This document shows, one piece after another, positions 22,283 through 32,282 of a stretch of 64,000 nt of DNA; position 1 is the stretch's first letter, and each line of letters starts with the position of its first letter. The notes beneath the pieces are model-generated. The model did no database searches, had not been told where the DNA came from, and saw nothing but the letters and a program-made list of their open reading frames with translations. A program made the translations under genes and the position numbers. This stretch comes from Chryseobacterium sp. CH25 (GTDB lineage Bacteria; Bacteroidota; Bacteroidia; Flavobacteriales; Weeksellaceae), in the NCBI RefSeq assembly GCF_004119455.1, contig NZ_NRQT01000007.1:124001-188000 (forward strand). The letters are read 5' to 3'.

Positions 22283-24868
22283 ATGAAAAAGAATATATTG
22301 TTCCTTTTAGTGATTTGTCTCATTGCTTCCTGTGCTACCAAAACAAAGAAGCCGGAGCAACGATCCAAATTATTGAAGGGATTTTCCACATATTACAACA
22401 CTCTTTTTAATGCCAAAGATGCATTAAACAGTGAGTTTACAGCCAGAGATAAAGGTCATAAGGACAACTTTTATGCGCCTTATATTCCTATTCTTACGTT
22501 TGAAGAACAACCTCTGGGAAGTGATCTGGGGCAATCGGCTGCTTTTGCAGAAAATTCCATGAAAATGGCAGAAGTTGCCAACAGACCATCCGGAAGAAAC
22601 TCAGGAATTCCGAATATGTCAGGGGGTCCCGGCAGTGATCCTTCCAATGCAGATGGTACTCAGGTAAAAGGAGCAACTACTTTGGAAATTGCTGAGGCTA
22701 AAGCATTAAAAGCTATCAATAAATATTCTGTTACCAGAAACGGAGAAGAAAAAAACAAGCAGATTTTTGATGCTTATATTATTCTTGCCCAATCAAGAAT
22801 TTACAGAAATAAACCTTTGGAAGCTCTGGACGCACTTAATTATGTCTTTGCTCATATGAAGGATGATAAGAGAGTGCCACTGGCAAGAATTTATCAGGGA
22901 GTTGCTTATGATAAAATTAAAGATTATCACAGAGCTCATGAAATTTTTGCCAAGCTGAAGAGTGACGGGATCAACAAAACATACTCAAAACTATTGAGTA
23001 TTTATTACGCTGAATCTCTTTTAGATGCCGGTAAAAAGGAAGATGCTGCTAAAGAACTTGATTTGGCCTTTGAGCTTAACTCTAACCGAAAACTGAAGAG
23101 CAGAATTGCTTATTTAAGAGGTCAGGTCCTTGAAAATTTAGGGCAAAATGACAAAGCAAGAGAAAGCTATACGGCAGCCTACAAATATTCCAATGATTTT
23201 GAATTTGAAGTAAAATCTCAAATTGCCATTGCTAAAACGTTCAATGGTAAAGGAGATTATAACGGAGCAAAACACTATCTGGAAGGGATCAGTAAAAAAG
23301 GAACTTATGGTTCCAGAAAAAATGAATTTTACTATGCTTTAGGACTTATGGCCAATAAAGCCGGAAAACAGGATGAAGCACAGCAGTTTTTCAGAAAGTC
23401 TTTATTTGAGAAGGTTTCAGACCCTCAAATTCGAGGATTGGCTTATTATGAGATCGGAAAAAGCTATCTTGAAAAGAACGATTATATTGGTGCCGGAATT
23501 TATTATGATTCTGCTCTTACTGTAATGACCTATGAGCCTTCAAAGATTTTACTGAAAGATCAGTCTGCTTACATTAAAAAGATTTCCAAGAACTACTATC
23601 TGATCAAAAAGAACGACAGTATTCTTTCTTTAGCCAAGATGGATAATGCCCAAAGAACTGATTTTTTCTCAAAATATATCGCCAAATTAAAGATCAAAGA
23701 GGAAAAAGAAGAGCAGGAAAGAAAACGACTGGAAAGAAACAAAGGATTTGATACCGGAGATTATAATGCAAATTCTATTTTCGCGAATAACAGCTCCAGT
23801 GCTTTTGAGGATTTTGGAGTAACTACAAAAGGTTTTTATTTCAACAATACCGGAACTGTAAGCAAAGGAACCTCTTCCTTTAAGCAGGTTTGGGGAGAAA
23901 GAGCACTTTCAGATAACTGGCGTTTCTCTAAGAAAATGGCATCTATTGAGGATATGAAAAGTGAAGCGCTTGGGGTAACTGCAGCACCTAATCCGAGACG
24001 TTTTGAGCCTGCTTATTATATTGAACAGATCCCTACCAATCAGGAGAGGCTGTCACAGCTTAAAAAGGATAGAGATACGGCATCTTTAGGCCTTGGTATT
24101 ATGTATCAGAATTACTTTACCAATACTCCTCTTGCCACGAAAACACTGTATGATCTTGTAGATGTAAAGCCGGAAGAAAAAGTAATGCTTCAGGCACTGT
24201 ATGAGATTTTTGCCATGAATTATGAGAAAACCCCTCAGGCTGCTGAGAGAGCGAAACAAATTCTTTTAGCAGATTACCCTTATACCTCTTACGCTGAATT
24301 TGCAAGAAATCCTAAAAACAATTCATTTGTAAAATCAACAGAGGATGTTGAAAATGAGTATAAGCGAGCCTACGCTTTATATGAATCTGAGAAATTTACA
24401 GAAAGTAAAGAAGTTATTGACCAGACGATTCAAAAGTACCCGAAAGATGCATTAGTTCCGAAATTATATCTTTTAAATGCGTTTAATACAGGAAAAGCAA
24501 GCGGAAAAGAAGTAATGATTCTTCAACTTGAGCAGATTGCTTTAAATTATTCTAAAACTCCGGAAGGTATAAGAGCTAAAGAAATGCTGAATTATCTGAA
24601 AAGTGACCTCAGCTTCCAGGCTACGGATAATAAAGGAAATACGCTACCTCAACAGCCGAACTCTCCTACTCCACCGGTCAGCAAAAATATTCCGCAAATG
24701 GCAAATGGGGATATCAACAATCAGAATAAAGTGAAGGAAACGGATTTCAAGCAGGTACAGCCGATGCAGCCTCCAACTTCAGCAAATATGAGCAATACAC
24801 CACAGCAAAAAACTGATAAACCTAAGTCAAGAAACAAAAATATGCCTGATGGCCCACAAAAACAATAA
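22283..24868 (+). CDS. sprE: TPR lipoprotein of the type IX secretion/gliding machinery (SprE/PorW-like)
   Basis: An 861-residue protein with a lipoprotein signal ending in CLIASC (Cys 17), followed by GFSTYYNTLFNAKDAL, a phrase characteristic of the SprE/PorW family. Tetratricopeptide-like repeats cover most of residues 145-450, and again about 620-760; the C-terminal 80 residues are low-complexity Pro/Gln/Asn. SprE is needed for gliding and for the type IX secretion system, where PorW links the motor to the outer membrane ring. Length agrees with the F. johnsoniae protein (about 870). A terminator follows. Confidence 0.8.
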   Translation: MKKNILFLLVICLIASCATKTKKPEQRSKLLKGFSTYYNTLFNAKDALNSEFTARDKGHKDNFYAPYIPILTFEEQPLGSDLGQSAAFAENSMKMAEVANRPSGRNSGIPNMSGGPGSDPSNADGTQVKGATTLEIAEAKALKAINKYSVTRNGEEKNKQIFDAYIILAQSRIYRNKPLEALDALNYVFAHMKDDKRVPLARIYQGVAYDKIKDYHRAHEIFAKLKSDGINKTYSKLLSIYYAESLLDAGKKEDAAKELDLAFELNSNRKLKSRIAYLRGQVLENLGQNDKARESYTAAYKYSNDFEFEVKSQIAIAKTFNGKGDYNGAKHYLEGISKKGTYGSRKNEFYYALGLMANKAGKQDEAQQFFRKSLFEKVSDPQIRGLAYYEIGKSYLEKNDYIGAGIYYDSALTVMTYEPSKILLKDQSAYIKKISKNYYLIKKNDSILSLAKMDNAQRTDFFSKYIAKLKIKEEKEEQERKRLERNKGFDTGDYNANSIFANNSSSAFEDFGVTTKGFYFNNTGTVSKGTSSFKQVWGERALSDNWRFSKKMASIEDMKSEALGVTAAPNPRRFEPAYYIEQIPTNQERLSQLKKDRDTASLGLGIMYQNYFTNTPLATKTLYDLVDVKPEEKVMLQALYEIFAMNYEKTPQAAERAKQILLADYPYTSYAEFARNPKNNSFVKSTEDVENEYKRAYALYESEKFTESKEVIDQTIQKYPKDALVPKLYLLNAFNTGKASGKEVMILQLEQIALNYSKTPEGIRAKEMLNYLKSDLSFQATDNKGNTLPQQPNSPTPPVSKNIPQMANGDINNQNKVKETDFKQVQPMQPPTSANMSNTPQQKTDKPKSRNKNMPDGPQKQ

Positions 24869-24872
24869 AATA

Positions 24873-24903
24873 AAAAAGCGAAGAGTACATCTTCGCTTTT
24901 TTT
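24873..24903 (+). terminator. Terminator after sprE
   Basis: The arms AAGCGAAGA and TCTTCGCTT are followed by T7. The A run before the stem lets it also act on the convergent tsaB gene. Confidence 0.85.
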
Positions 24904-24932
24904 ATGCTTTATATATTTTAGATCTTAGTGTT

Positions 24933-25607
24933 CTATGAACCCTTTTTCTTTACCCCGTGGAAATCTTTAAGATAAAAAGGCTCAAAATAAGCCATATCTT
25001 CAAATTCTTTCTTTTCTATTTTCTCCAGAGTTCTTTTAATCAGGTATTGTGAAGACGGATAAACATCTTCTCTAAAATCTGCATCAGGAAGGTTCAGAAT
25101 CTCTTTCGCTTTCTTTGCTCCATCTCCTACAAATATTACTTTTTTATCTCTGAATTCTTCAAAAGAAGTTTCATCTAAAATCTTTGCCTCGGTTGCCAAT
25201 AGTTCTTTCCCTGTAGAACCGTCATAAACGGCCGTATACACCTCCATTCTCCTTGCATCGATCAATGGCACTATAAAATCATAGTTATCGCCTAAAAAAG
25301 GCTCTATCATGCTTTCAAGAGAATTAACTGCAATAAACGGAACTTTCAACCCATAGCAGAAACCTTTTGCAGAGGCGGCTCCAATTCTTAATCCGGTATA
25401 AGATCCCGGCCCTTTACCCAAAGACACTGCTTCAATGTCTTTCAGTGAAAGTCCTGCTCCTTCTAAAGCCCATTCTACATAGGTATGAAGACTTTCAGAT
25501 TGTTTATAGTTTTCAGAAACTTCTTCACATACGCACAGCAGCTTTTCATTATCTGATACAGCTACTGAACAGTTTTTAGATGATGTTTCAAGATATAGAA
25601 TTTTCAT
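24933..25607 (-). CDS. tsaB: tRNA threonylcarbamoyladenosine biosynthesis protein TsaB
   Basis: A 224-residue ASKHA-fold protein. LYLETSSKNCSVAV at the start is the phosphate-binding strand and GKGPGSYTGLRIGAASAKG at about 64-82 is the TsaB/TsaD-family signature; there are no metal-binding histidines, which separates it from TsaD. TsaB is the non-catalytic partner of TsaD and TsaE in making t6A37 of ANN-decoding tRNAs. Convergent with sprE. Monocistronic as far as can be seen. Confidence 0.95.
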   Translation of the reverse strand: MKILYLETSSKNCSVAVSDNEKLLCVCEEVSENYKQSESLHTYVEWALEGAGLSLKDIEAVSLGKGPGSYTGLRIGAASAKGFCYGLKVPFIAVNSLESMIEPFLGDNYDFIVPLIDARRMEVYTAVYDGSTGKELLATEAKILDETSFEEFRDKKVIFVGDGAKKAKEILNLPDADFREDVYPSSQYLIKRTLEKIEKKEFEDMAYFEPFYLKDFHGVKKKGS

Positions 25608-25692
25608 TTTCTTGTTTTAAGCTAAATAACAACTTTGCGAAAAGGCAAAATCGTTTTACATTTTCCTGCAAATTTAGTCCTTTATTTTGATA

Positions 25693-26442
25693 CTATTTTC
25701 GATAGATTGTTCTTGGTTCAGCCTGAGCACTTGGATAGATGCACATATCGGCAATGGTAACATGTTTTGGAGCATTTATACAATAGGCAATGGCATCTGC
25801 AATATCTTCTGCTTTTAAAGCCTCATATCCATCATATACTGTTGCTGCTTTCTCGCTGTCACCTTTAAATCGTACCAATGAAAAATCTGTTTCAACAGCT
25901 CCCGGTTGTATATTGGTTACTTTGATTCCGAATTCAGTAAGCTCTAGTCTCATCCCTTCGGAAATAACATCTACTGCTTTTTTAGTAGCACAGTATACTA
26001 CTCCATTGGCATAGGTTTGTCTTGCTGCTACAGAACTTATGTTCACAACATGACCTAAGTTTTTAGTTTTCATCCTGGGGATAATCATTTTAGAAACATA
26101 AAGGAGTCCTTTTACATTCCCATCAATCATAGAATCCCAGTCATCTACCTTTCCAGATGAGAGTGGATCCAGCCCATGTGCATTACCGGCATTATTAATC
26201 AGAACATCAATATCTTGCCATTCTTCAGGAAGCGAATTAATAGCGGTTTCTACCTCTTCCAGATTCCTTACATCAAACCTTAAACTAAATACTTCGGTAA
26301 ATTGAGAAAATTCTTCCTTTAAAGATTCCAGTACTTCACTTCTTCTCCCACAAATGATGATTCTGTTTCCTTGCTTTGCCAGCAGTTCTGCAGTGGATTT
26401 GCCAATACCGGAAGTGGCTCCGGTGATTAATATTGTTTTCAT
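25693..26442 (-). CDS. SDR-family NADP-dependent dehydrogenase (YdfG-like)
   Basis: A 249-residue classical short-chain dehydrogenase: ITGATSGIGKSTAELL (cofactor loop), CGRRSE (Arg pair indicating NADP), NNAG, and the catalytic YCATKKAV with a preceding INISSVAA-like Ser. The sequence resembles YdfG-type 3-hydroxy acid (L-allo-threonine/serine) dehydrogenases. The physiological substrate is not determined by the sequence. 85 bp after tsaB's start and 120 bp before yraN's end, so probably its own transcript. Confidence 0.88.
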   Translation of the reverse strand: MKTILITGATSGIGKSTAELLAKQGNRIIICGRRSEVLESLKEEFSQFTEVFSLRFDVRNLEEVETAINSLPEEWQDIDVLINNAGNAHGLDPLSSGKVDDWDSMIDGNVKGLLYVSKMIIPRMKTKNLGHVVNISSVAARQTYANGVVYCATKKAVDVISEGMRLELTEFGIKVTNIQPGAVETDFSLVRFKGDSEKAATVYDGYEALKAEDIADAIAYCINAPKHVTIADMCIYPSAQAEPRTIYRK

Positions 26443-26562
26443 AAAACTGATTATTTATTTAATGTAGCAATGTATCAGTATAACAATTTACCAACACCTG
26501 ATATTTATTGTTACACTGATATATTACTAAAATGATACATTATTTATTCTATTTTTACTTGG

Positions 26563-26934
26563 TCAATTTGCATCGAATGCCTGGAAAGCATCAGCAATAT
26601 GGTCAATAGTTAAATTCTTGTTTTCATCAGGTAAAACAGAAATGATATCAAATCTTACTTCATTCTGCCTATTAAATTCTTCCAGATAATGGTTCGCTGC
26701 CAGGACAATGGATCTTATCTTTGTTTTAGTTACGGCTTCCTGAGGCAGTATAAAGACATCGGTAGATCTTGCTTTTACTTCCACCACAATAATCAGATTA
26801 TCTTTTTCAGCAATAATATCAATCTCTGCTTTCTGAAATCTGAAATTTCTGGTCAGGATTTTATATTCTTTTTTCTGAAGGTAATCCGCTGCCATATCTT
26901 CAGCTATTTTTCCAAAGTCATTATGATCAGCCAT
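26563..26934 (-). CDS. yraN: YraN family (UPF0102) nuclease-fold protein
   Basis: A 123-residue protein with the family motifs: GKIAEDMAADYLQKKEYKIL near the N-terminus, then EIDIIAEKDNLIIVVEVKAR, split here as EIDIIAEKDN and VEVKAR, with the Asp/Glu-x-Lys residues of a restriction-endonuclease-like core. The family is widespread, and has been linked to DNA uptake or repair without firm biochemical proof. It lies 35 bp downstream of the LD-carboxypeptidase gene, probably in the same operon. Confidence 0.9.
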   Translation of the reverse strand: MADHNDFGKIAEDMAADYLQKKEYKILTRNFRFQKAEIDIIAEKDNLIIVVEVKARSTDVFILPQEAVTKTKIRSIVLAANHYLEEFNRQNEVRFDIISVLPDENKNLTIDHIADAFQAFDAN

Positions 26935-26969
26935 TTCTCGTGTTTAGGATATAAAAGTGGAGTAGTGCC

Positions 26970-27899
26970 TTAAAATTCAATCTTTACTTTAGCATCAATT
27001 TTTACCTTAGCCGTTCCGCCAATTAAAAGCGGTCTGTTGTCCTTAATGTGACCATTTGGAAATCCGAATACAGTGGGGAATCTGTATTTTGAAATTCTCT
27101 CCGAGATCAGTTTATAAGCAAACTCATCAAAGCTGGCTTCATACTCTTTATTATCCTTTTCATCACCCATATTGGTCATTCCCCCTACGATAAGTCCTTT
27201 GATCTTGTTGAAGACCCCTGCAAGCTCCAGGCTCATGATCATACGATCCAGCGCATAGAAGTTTTCTCCGATATCTTCAATGAATAAGATTTTATCTTTA
27301 AAGTCGAAAGAATATTTGGTTCCCAGAAGGGCATAGATAAGGGCTAAATTTCCCCCAATCAATTCTCCTGTAATATTTCCTTTTTTATTTAATGGATGAG
27401 ATTTTAGGCTGTATTTAGGCGTTTTCCCTTTTAAAATATCGAAGATCAAGTCGTAGCTTTCATCAGTAACTCCAAAACTGGATGTCTTGATAGTCTGTCC
27501 ATGGATGGAAGCAAAACCTTTTTTCAACAGATAGCTTTGTATAACAGTATTATCGGAATAGCCAATATACCATTTCGGGTTTTCTGTAAAGTTTTTCAAC
27601 TTCAGATGCTGAATCAGATGCTGACATCCGTAACCGCCTCTTGAAGCCCAGATAGCCCCAATTTCTTTATCGTTTAAAGCCCAGTTAATATCTTTTATTC
27701 TTTCCTTTTCTGTTCCAGCGTAATTGTATCCGTTTGAAAATTTGGTGTAAAGATGTTCCCCTAAAACAGGTTCAAACCCTTTACTTTTAATCAATTTTAT
27801 TCCCTTTTCAAGTTGTGAAGCATCTACAGCTCCGGCAGGGGAAATAACAGCTATTTTGGCTCCTTTTTTAAGAGCTTTTGGAAAGATAATTTTTTTCAT
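26970..27899 (-). CDS. S66-family LD-carboxypeptidase
   Basis: A 309-residue cytosolic protein. SPAGAVDASQLEKGIKLIKS opens the fold, WASRGGYG and IGYSDNT (nucleophile Ser) are the S66 signatures, IEDIGE supplies the Glu and FPNGHIKDN the His of the triad. The family trims the terminal D-alanine from murein tetrapeptides during cell wall recycling, or cleaves microcin-like substrates (MccF). The start overlaps the LysE-type exporter stop by four bases (ATGA), so the two are translationally coupled. Confidence 0.9.
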   Translation of the reverse strand: MKKIIFPKALKKGAKIAVISPAGAVDASQLEKGIKLIKSKGFEPVLGEHLYTKFSNGYNYAGTEKERIKDINWALNDKEIGAIWASRGGYGCQHLIQHLKLKNFTENPKWYIGYSDNTVIQSYLLKKGFASIHGQTIKTSSFGVTDESYDLIFDILKGKTPKYSLKSHPLNKKGNITGELIGGNLALIYALLGTKYSFDFKDKILFIEDIGENFYALDRMIMSLELAGVFNKIKGLIVGGMTNMGDEKDNKEYEASFDEFAYKLISERISKYRFPTVFGFPNGHIKDNRPLLIGGTAKVKIDAKVKIEF

Positions 27900-28582
27900 T
27901 TTGTTTGTTGATATTTTACTTCTTTTTTCTCGGCTTCTTCCAGTTGTCTGTCAAACTGATTGAATGTTTTAAAGCTCTGCAGGAAGATAAAGAAACTGAA
28001 AACAATAAGAATCACTCCTACAACTCTTCTGATCTGGTTAGCCAGTTTCTGGGTAAGTTTATCATGAAACTGTTTGGCCAGAAATATTTTGGCAAGGTCA
28101 ATACAAAGGTAAGTCCCGATTACAATGCCTATATATAAAATAAAACTGCTGGTGTCCGGGTATTGATTCCTTACGGAAATTACCGTTACCAGCCAGAAAA
28201 GAATGACTCCAACATTTAAAAGATTAAAGAAAAAACCATTAAAAAAGGTCTTAATATAGTTTTGACTGATGATTTTCTCTTCACCGGGCATATGCATTTT
28301 AGTTTTTGTTACCAGCATCACAATCCCGTAGACAAAAATCAGAATAGAAGTAATCCTATAGAACCCCGGATGTTTATCTATGAGGGTAACAATATCTGCA
28401 CTGGCATAATAGGCTGCTACAATACACAGTAAATCTGCAGTGATTACCCCAAGATCCAATGATAAGGCATGCTTTGGGCCTCTTGAGAAGCTGGTCTCTA
28501 TTAACAGGAAGAATATAGGTCCTATAAAAACCAGACTCAACATGAATCCTAAAATAATGGCAGATAATACAAGTTCAAGCAT
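27896..28582 (-). CDS. LysE/RhtB-family membrane exporter
   Basis: A 228-residue protein with six predicted membrane helices (first at about 5-28, last at about 185-203) and the early FIGPIFFLLIETSFSRGPKHA motif region, shown here as FIGPIFFLLIE, typical of the LysE superfamily. Such proteins export amino acids or related small molecules. The polar C-terminal tail (QLEEAEKKEVKYQQ) faces the cytosol. Coupled to the LD-carboxypeptidase gene. That pairing hints at export of a peptide or amino acid released during wall turnover, which is inference. Confidence 0.87.
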   Translation of the reverse strand: MLELVLSAIILGFMLSLVFIGPIFFLLIETSFSRGPKHALSLDLGVITADLLCIVAAYYASADIVTLIDKHPGFYRITSILIFVYGIVMLVTKTKMHMPGEEKIISQNYIKTFFNGFFFNLLNVGVILFWLVTVISVRNQYPDTSSFILYIGIVIGTYLCIDLAKIFLAKQFHDKLTQKLANQIRRVVGVILIVFSFFIFLQSFKTFNQFDRQLEEAEKKEVKYQQTK

Positions 28583-28803
28583 TTAATAAATTTTAAAATG
28601 AAAAAGATTTCATTCCGTTTTATACAAAGTTATACTTTATGATTTAATTATTCAATAAAGATGTGATATATCAACTTTTATTTTAGTTACTAATTGTGTA
28701 CAATTCTTTTTTAGAAAGGAAGTGAGAAGCGGAGAGAAAGGAGGTCATGTGGCATGAAAAAACTACAGTAGTTTAAAGCATCCTTTTTTTATTTTCCTAA
28801 AAA

Positions 28804-28845
28804 CAAAGAGGTTATTCCTTTTTTTGGAACAACCTCTTTTTATTT
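28804..28845 (-). terminator. Terminator after rnr
   Basis: The arms AAAGAGGTTATTCC and GGAACAACCTCTTT form an almost complete stem with a T7 loop. A/T runs on both sides allow termination on either strand. The gap 28583-28862 otherwise holds only AT-rich sequence. Confidence 0.75.
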
Positions 28846-28862
28846 TTTTTCGATTACTGATA

Positions 28863-31016
28863 TTACTCAACAATCTTAAAATCCAATTGCTTTTGGATCA
28901 GATTTGCTTTCACCACTTTAATCTGAACCTGATCTCCCAACTGGTATTTATTTCCGTGTCTGATTCCGTATACGGCATGTGTTTTTGCATCATACATATA
29001 AGAATCATCCACTAAATCTCTTAATTTGATTAGACCTTCAGCTCCGTTTTCAGGAATTTCTACCCAGAATCCAAATTCTGCCACTCCGGAAATAACTCCG
29101 GTGAACGTTTCACCCAAATGTTTTTCCATGAATTTCACCTGCATGAACTTAATAGAATCTCTTTCTGCATCAGCTGCCAATCTTTCCATAGAACTGCAGT
29201 GTTTTGCTTTTTCTTCCAATTCCGGTCTGCTTGGCGATTTTCCTCCATCCAGATAATGCTGAAGAAGACGGTGTGCAAGCAAATCCGGATAACGGCGGAT
29301 AGGAGAGGTGAAGTGGCTATAATAATCAAATCCAAGTCCGTAATGACCGATAGGTTCTGTAGAATATACCGCTTTACTCATACTTCTCATCGCAAGAGTT
29401 TCGATCATATTTTCTTCTCCTTTTCCTTTTACATCATGAAGAAGCTTGTTTAAAGATTCAGCTACCTTTTTGGTATTAGCCAGGTTCATTTTGTATCCGA
29501 AAGTAGAAACAAAGTCTCTTAACGATTCCAGCTTTGCAGGATCCGGATCATCGTGAACCCTGTAAATAAATGTATTTTGAGTAGTTTCTCCTTTTCTTGT
29601 AAGAGATACAAATTCTGATACTTTTTTGTTAGCCAAAAGCATGAATTCTTCGATCAGGTGATTGGAATCTTTACTGATTTTAAAGTATACTCCAATCGGT
29701 TCATTATTTTCATCCAGATTGAATCTTACTTCACTTCTGTCAAAGGTAATAGCTCCGTTTTTAATACGGGCATTACGCATAATCTTCGCTAATCTGTCAA
29801 GAACATTGATTTCTTCAGCTAAATCTCCCTGACCTGTTTCAATACGTTCCTGAGCTTCCTCATAGGTAAATCTTCTGTCTGAATGAATCACAGTTCTTCC
29901 AAACCATTGTTTTTGGATCTCTGCCTGATCATTCAGTTCAAAAACTGCTGAGAAGGTATACTTATCTTCGTGTGGACGAAGAGAGCATACATCATTACTC
30001 AATACTTCCGGAAGCATTGGAACTACTCTGTCTACTAAATAAACCGAAGTTGCTCTCTGATAGGCTTCATCATCAAGGATAGTTCCCGGAACCACATAAT
30101 GAGATACATCGGCAATGTGAACCCCGATTTCCCAGTTTCCGTTTTCCAGCTTTCTCATGGATAAGGCATCATCAAAGTCTTTCGCATCCTTAGGGTCGAT
30201 AGTAAACGTGCAAATATTACGCATATCCCAACGTTTTGCTACTTCTTCATCCGTAATGCTTCGGTCTATTTTATCAGCATCTGCTTCTACTTCCTGTGGA
30301 AACTCATAAGGTAAACCATATTCTGCAAGAATAGCATGGATCTCGGTTTCATGTTCTCCCGGAGCACCCAATACCTGTATGATTTCTCCTTCAGGATTTT
30401 TATCTCCAGGTTTCCATTCTGTCATCTTTACGATAACCTTATCTCCATCTTCTGCATTATTGAATTTTGTCTTCGGAATAAAGATATCTGTATTGATTGA
30501 TTTTTTATCACAAACAACAAATCCAAATTCCTTGTGAGCTACCTTTTGGAATGTTCCCACAAACTCTGTTCTGTTTCGCTCTAAAACCTCCAAAACGGAC
30601 CCTTCAAGTTTCTTTCCTTTATAATGATAAGTTATAATAAGAACCTTATCTCCCTGCAGCGCATCCTTTACATTTTTAGAATGAACGAAGACATCGTCTT
30701 CTAATCCTTCTACATTTACATAAGCATTTCCGCTTTGATTGAAATCAATGATTCCAGTAAGTGTTCCTGCAATTTTCAGGTTTACGATATACTTTCCTCT
30801 TTCTACTTCTTTAATCTTTTCAGATCCCTGAAGTTTATGCAGTGCCTGGATCACAAGTTCTCTTTGTCTTGGATTTTTGTAATCTATTCCGTCAGCAATC
30901 TGCTTATAATTATAAATTTTGGATGCATTTGCATTCATGAAACGAAGGATCAATCTTCCGATTTCCATCAGTTTCAAATCATTTTTATGACTTATATATT
31001 TTCTTTTTTTGGCCAT
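28863..31016 (-). CDS. rnr: Ribonuclease R
   Basis: A 717-residue 3'-5' exoribonuclease. The N-terminal helix-turn-helix and cold-shock OB domains are followed by the RNB catalytic domain, whose TIDPKDAKDFDDALSM at about 276-291 carries the metal-binding aspartates, and by HIADVSHYV and YSHFTSPIRRYPDLLAHR, the latter two being RNB signatures. A C-terminal S1 domain (GVISGVAEFGFWVE) completes it. RNase R degrades structured RNA and acts in ribosomal and mRNA turnover. Length is slightly below E. coli's 813 because the basic tail is missing, as in other Bacteroidota. Confidence 0.97.
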   Translation of the reverse strand: MAKKRKYISHKNDLKLMEIGRLILRFMNANASKIYNYKQIADGIDYKNPRQRELVIQALHKLQGSEKIKEVERGKYIVNLKIAGTLTGIIDFNQSGNAYVNVEGLEDDVFVHSKNVKDALQGDKVLIITYHYKGKKLEGSVLEVLERNRTEFVGTFQKVAHKEFGFVVCDKKSINTDIFIPKTKFNNAEDGDKVIVKMTEWKPGDKNPEGEIIQVLGAPGEHETEIHAILAEYGLPYEFPQEVEADADKIDRSITDEEVAKRWDMRNICTFTIDPKDAKDFDDALSMRKLENGNWEIGVHIADVSHYVVPGTILDDEAYQRATSVYLVDRVVPMLPEVLSNDVCSLRPHEDKYTFSAVFELNDQAEIQKQWFGRTVIHSDRRFTYEEAQERIETGQGDLAEEINVLDRLAKIMRNARIKNGAITFDRSEVRFNLDENNEPIGVYFKISKDSNHLIEEFMLLANKKVSEFVSLTRKGETTQNTFIYRVHDDPDPAKLESLRDFVSTFGYKMNLANTKKVAESLNKLLHDVKGKGEENMIETLAMRSMSKAVYSTEPIGHYGLGFDYYSHFTSPIRRYPDLLAHRLLQHYLDGGKSPSRPELEEKAKHCSSMERLAADAERDSIKFMQVKFMEKHLGETFTGVISGVAEFGFWVEIPENGAEGLIKLRDLVDDSYMYDAKTHAVYGIRHGNKYQLGDQVQIKVVKANLIQKQLDFKIVE

Positions 31017-31504
31017 TTTAATTTTTTTAAATTTCTTAGGTTGTTATATAATGAAAAGAAATTTCTTTAATTCCAGAATTTTCCCATTCAAAATAACAGC
31101 CTTTATTGTTTACTCAAGTCCTTGCTTTACTTTTGTTCCCTTTATTAAACAAAGCTATAAAATCTATGCCAGGACTTTGAATATCTTCTTTATTATTATG
31201 TATATTTTTTAAAAGCTCTTTTGGTATTTTTTCAGCCATTATGATCTTTTGCTTTTTATGGATAAAAACAATTTATCCATAAAAAAATAAACCATAGATC
31301 TTTTTATTTTTATCAAACCTTAATGTTTAATTTAATCTTATTTTTTCTAAATCTACTTTATAACGAAATCTTTAGTTTTGTATAAATTTACTACAAATCT
31401 GGAGAAGAAAAGAGAAAAACCTTCTATAAAATATCTTTAAAAATATTACAAAGGTTCAGGAGAAGTATAGAATTTAATTTCTATTGAACACTGCAAATGT
31501 ACAA
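31017..31504. other. AT-rich gap without a gene
   Basis: I see no credible coding frame or RNA gene here. A 9-bp inverted repeat (ATGGATAAA and TTTATCCAT, 31258-31280) has its T run before rather than after the stem on either strand, so it is not a normal terminator. The rnr promoter should lie at the left end. Confidence 0.55.
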
Positions 31505-31543
31505 ATAAAAAATAAATAAGGCCTGCAATCAAATTACAGGCCT
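31505..31543 (-). terminator. Terminator after rpiB
   Basis: The arms AGGCCTG and CAGGCCT enclose an 11-base loop; on the minus strand they are followed by a T-rich stretch (TATTTATTTTTTATTTG). It lies just after the rpiB stop. Confidence 0.8.
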
Positions 31544-31551
31544 CAGTATAT

Positions 31552-31986
31552 TTAACAAACAGCAATCTTATCAACTCTGTTCTGGTGTCTTCCACCTTCA
31601 AACTCTGTAGAAAGAAATTTGTCAACAATTTCAATCGCCTGTTCTTTTGATATAAACCTTGCCGGCATAGAAATCATGTTGGCATCATTATGCTGTCTTG
31701 CCAGTGTTGCAATCTCCGGCATCCAGCAAAGTGCACATCTGATTTTCTGGTGTTTGTTCGCAGTGATCTGAACCCCGTTTCCGCTTCCACAGATCAAAAT
31801 TCCCAGCTCATTTTCTCCGTTTTCCACAGAGGTTGCAGCAGGGTGTACAAAGTCTGGATAATCCACACTGTTTGTGGAAAACGTTCCAAAATCCTGAACC
31901 TCAAACTTTTCTGAAAGGTAGTTCTTAACAATCTCCTTATATTCATAGCCTGCATGGTCTCCTGCGATAGCAATTTTTCTTTTCAT
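31552..31986 (-). CDS. rpiB: Ribose 5-phosphate isomerase B
   Basis: A 144-residue protein of normal RpiB length. IAGDHAGYEYKE at the N-terminus, SVDYPDFVHPAA and ICGSGNGVQITANK (active-site Cys at about 71 in this loop) are the family signatures. It interconverts ribose 5-phosphate and ribulose 5-phosphate in the pentose phosphate pathway. It stands alone, with a terminator behind it and the long DnaA-box-bearing gap in front of it. Confidence 0.95.
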   Translation of the reverse strand: MKRKIAIAGDHAGYEYKEIVKNYLSEKFEVQDFGTFSTNSVDYPDFVHPAATSVENGENELGILICGSGNGVQITANKHQKIRCALCWMPEIATLARQHNDANMISMPARFISKEQAIEIVDKFLSTEFEGGRHQNRVDKIAVC

Positions 31987-32071
31987 AATACTCTTATTAA
32001 GCTTTTTTAGATTTTATTTCCTTACAAAGGTAAGAATAATAACAATTCGTGTTAGTAAACCGTGAGTTAAT

Positions 32072-32282
32072 TGTGAAAAGCTATGTTAATAAGTGTGGAA
32101 AACTTTTTTCAACTTTCTATTTTCAAAGATGAAATTATTTCGTAATAGAAAATCTATTCTAAACTTTTCCCCACAACTTTCCAGATCTTTTCTTCAGCTA
32201 TCCCCAGGCTTTTCCATAATAAAATAACTAATAATGCTTAGTTAGCAAAGTTATCAACAATTGTGAATAAGTGTGTGAATAT
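32072..32282. other. Cluster of DnaA-box-like sequences (candidate oriC)
   Basis: Within about 210 bp of the 644-bp gap between rpiB and pgk lie 9-mers close to TTATNCACA: CTTTTCACA (32072-32080, minus), TTTTCCACA (32094-32102, minus), TTATCAACA (32251-32259, plus), a full match TTATTCACA (32262-32270, minus) and ATATTCACA (32274-32282, minus). TTATCCCCG follows at 32362. The surroundings are very AT-rich. Two parS sites lie 4-6 kb away, as is usual near origins. No gene was found in this gap. Confidence 0.45.

Noticed and set aside
31253..31285. Inverted repeat ATGGATAAA/TTTATCCAT as a terminator
   Set aside because: The T run precedes the stem on both strands instead of following it, and no gene ends next to it.
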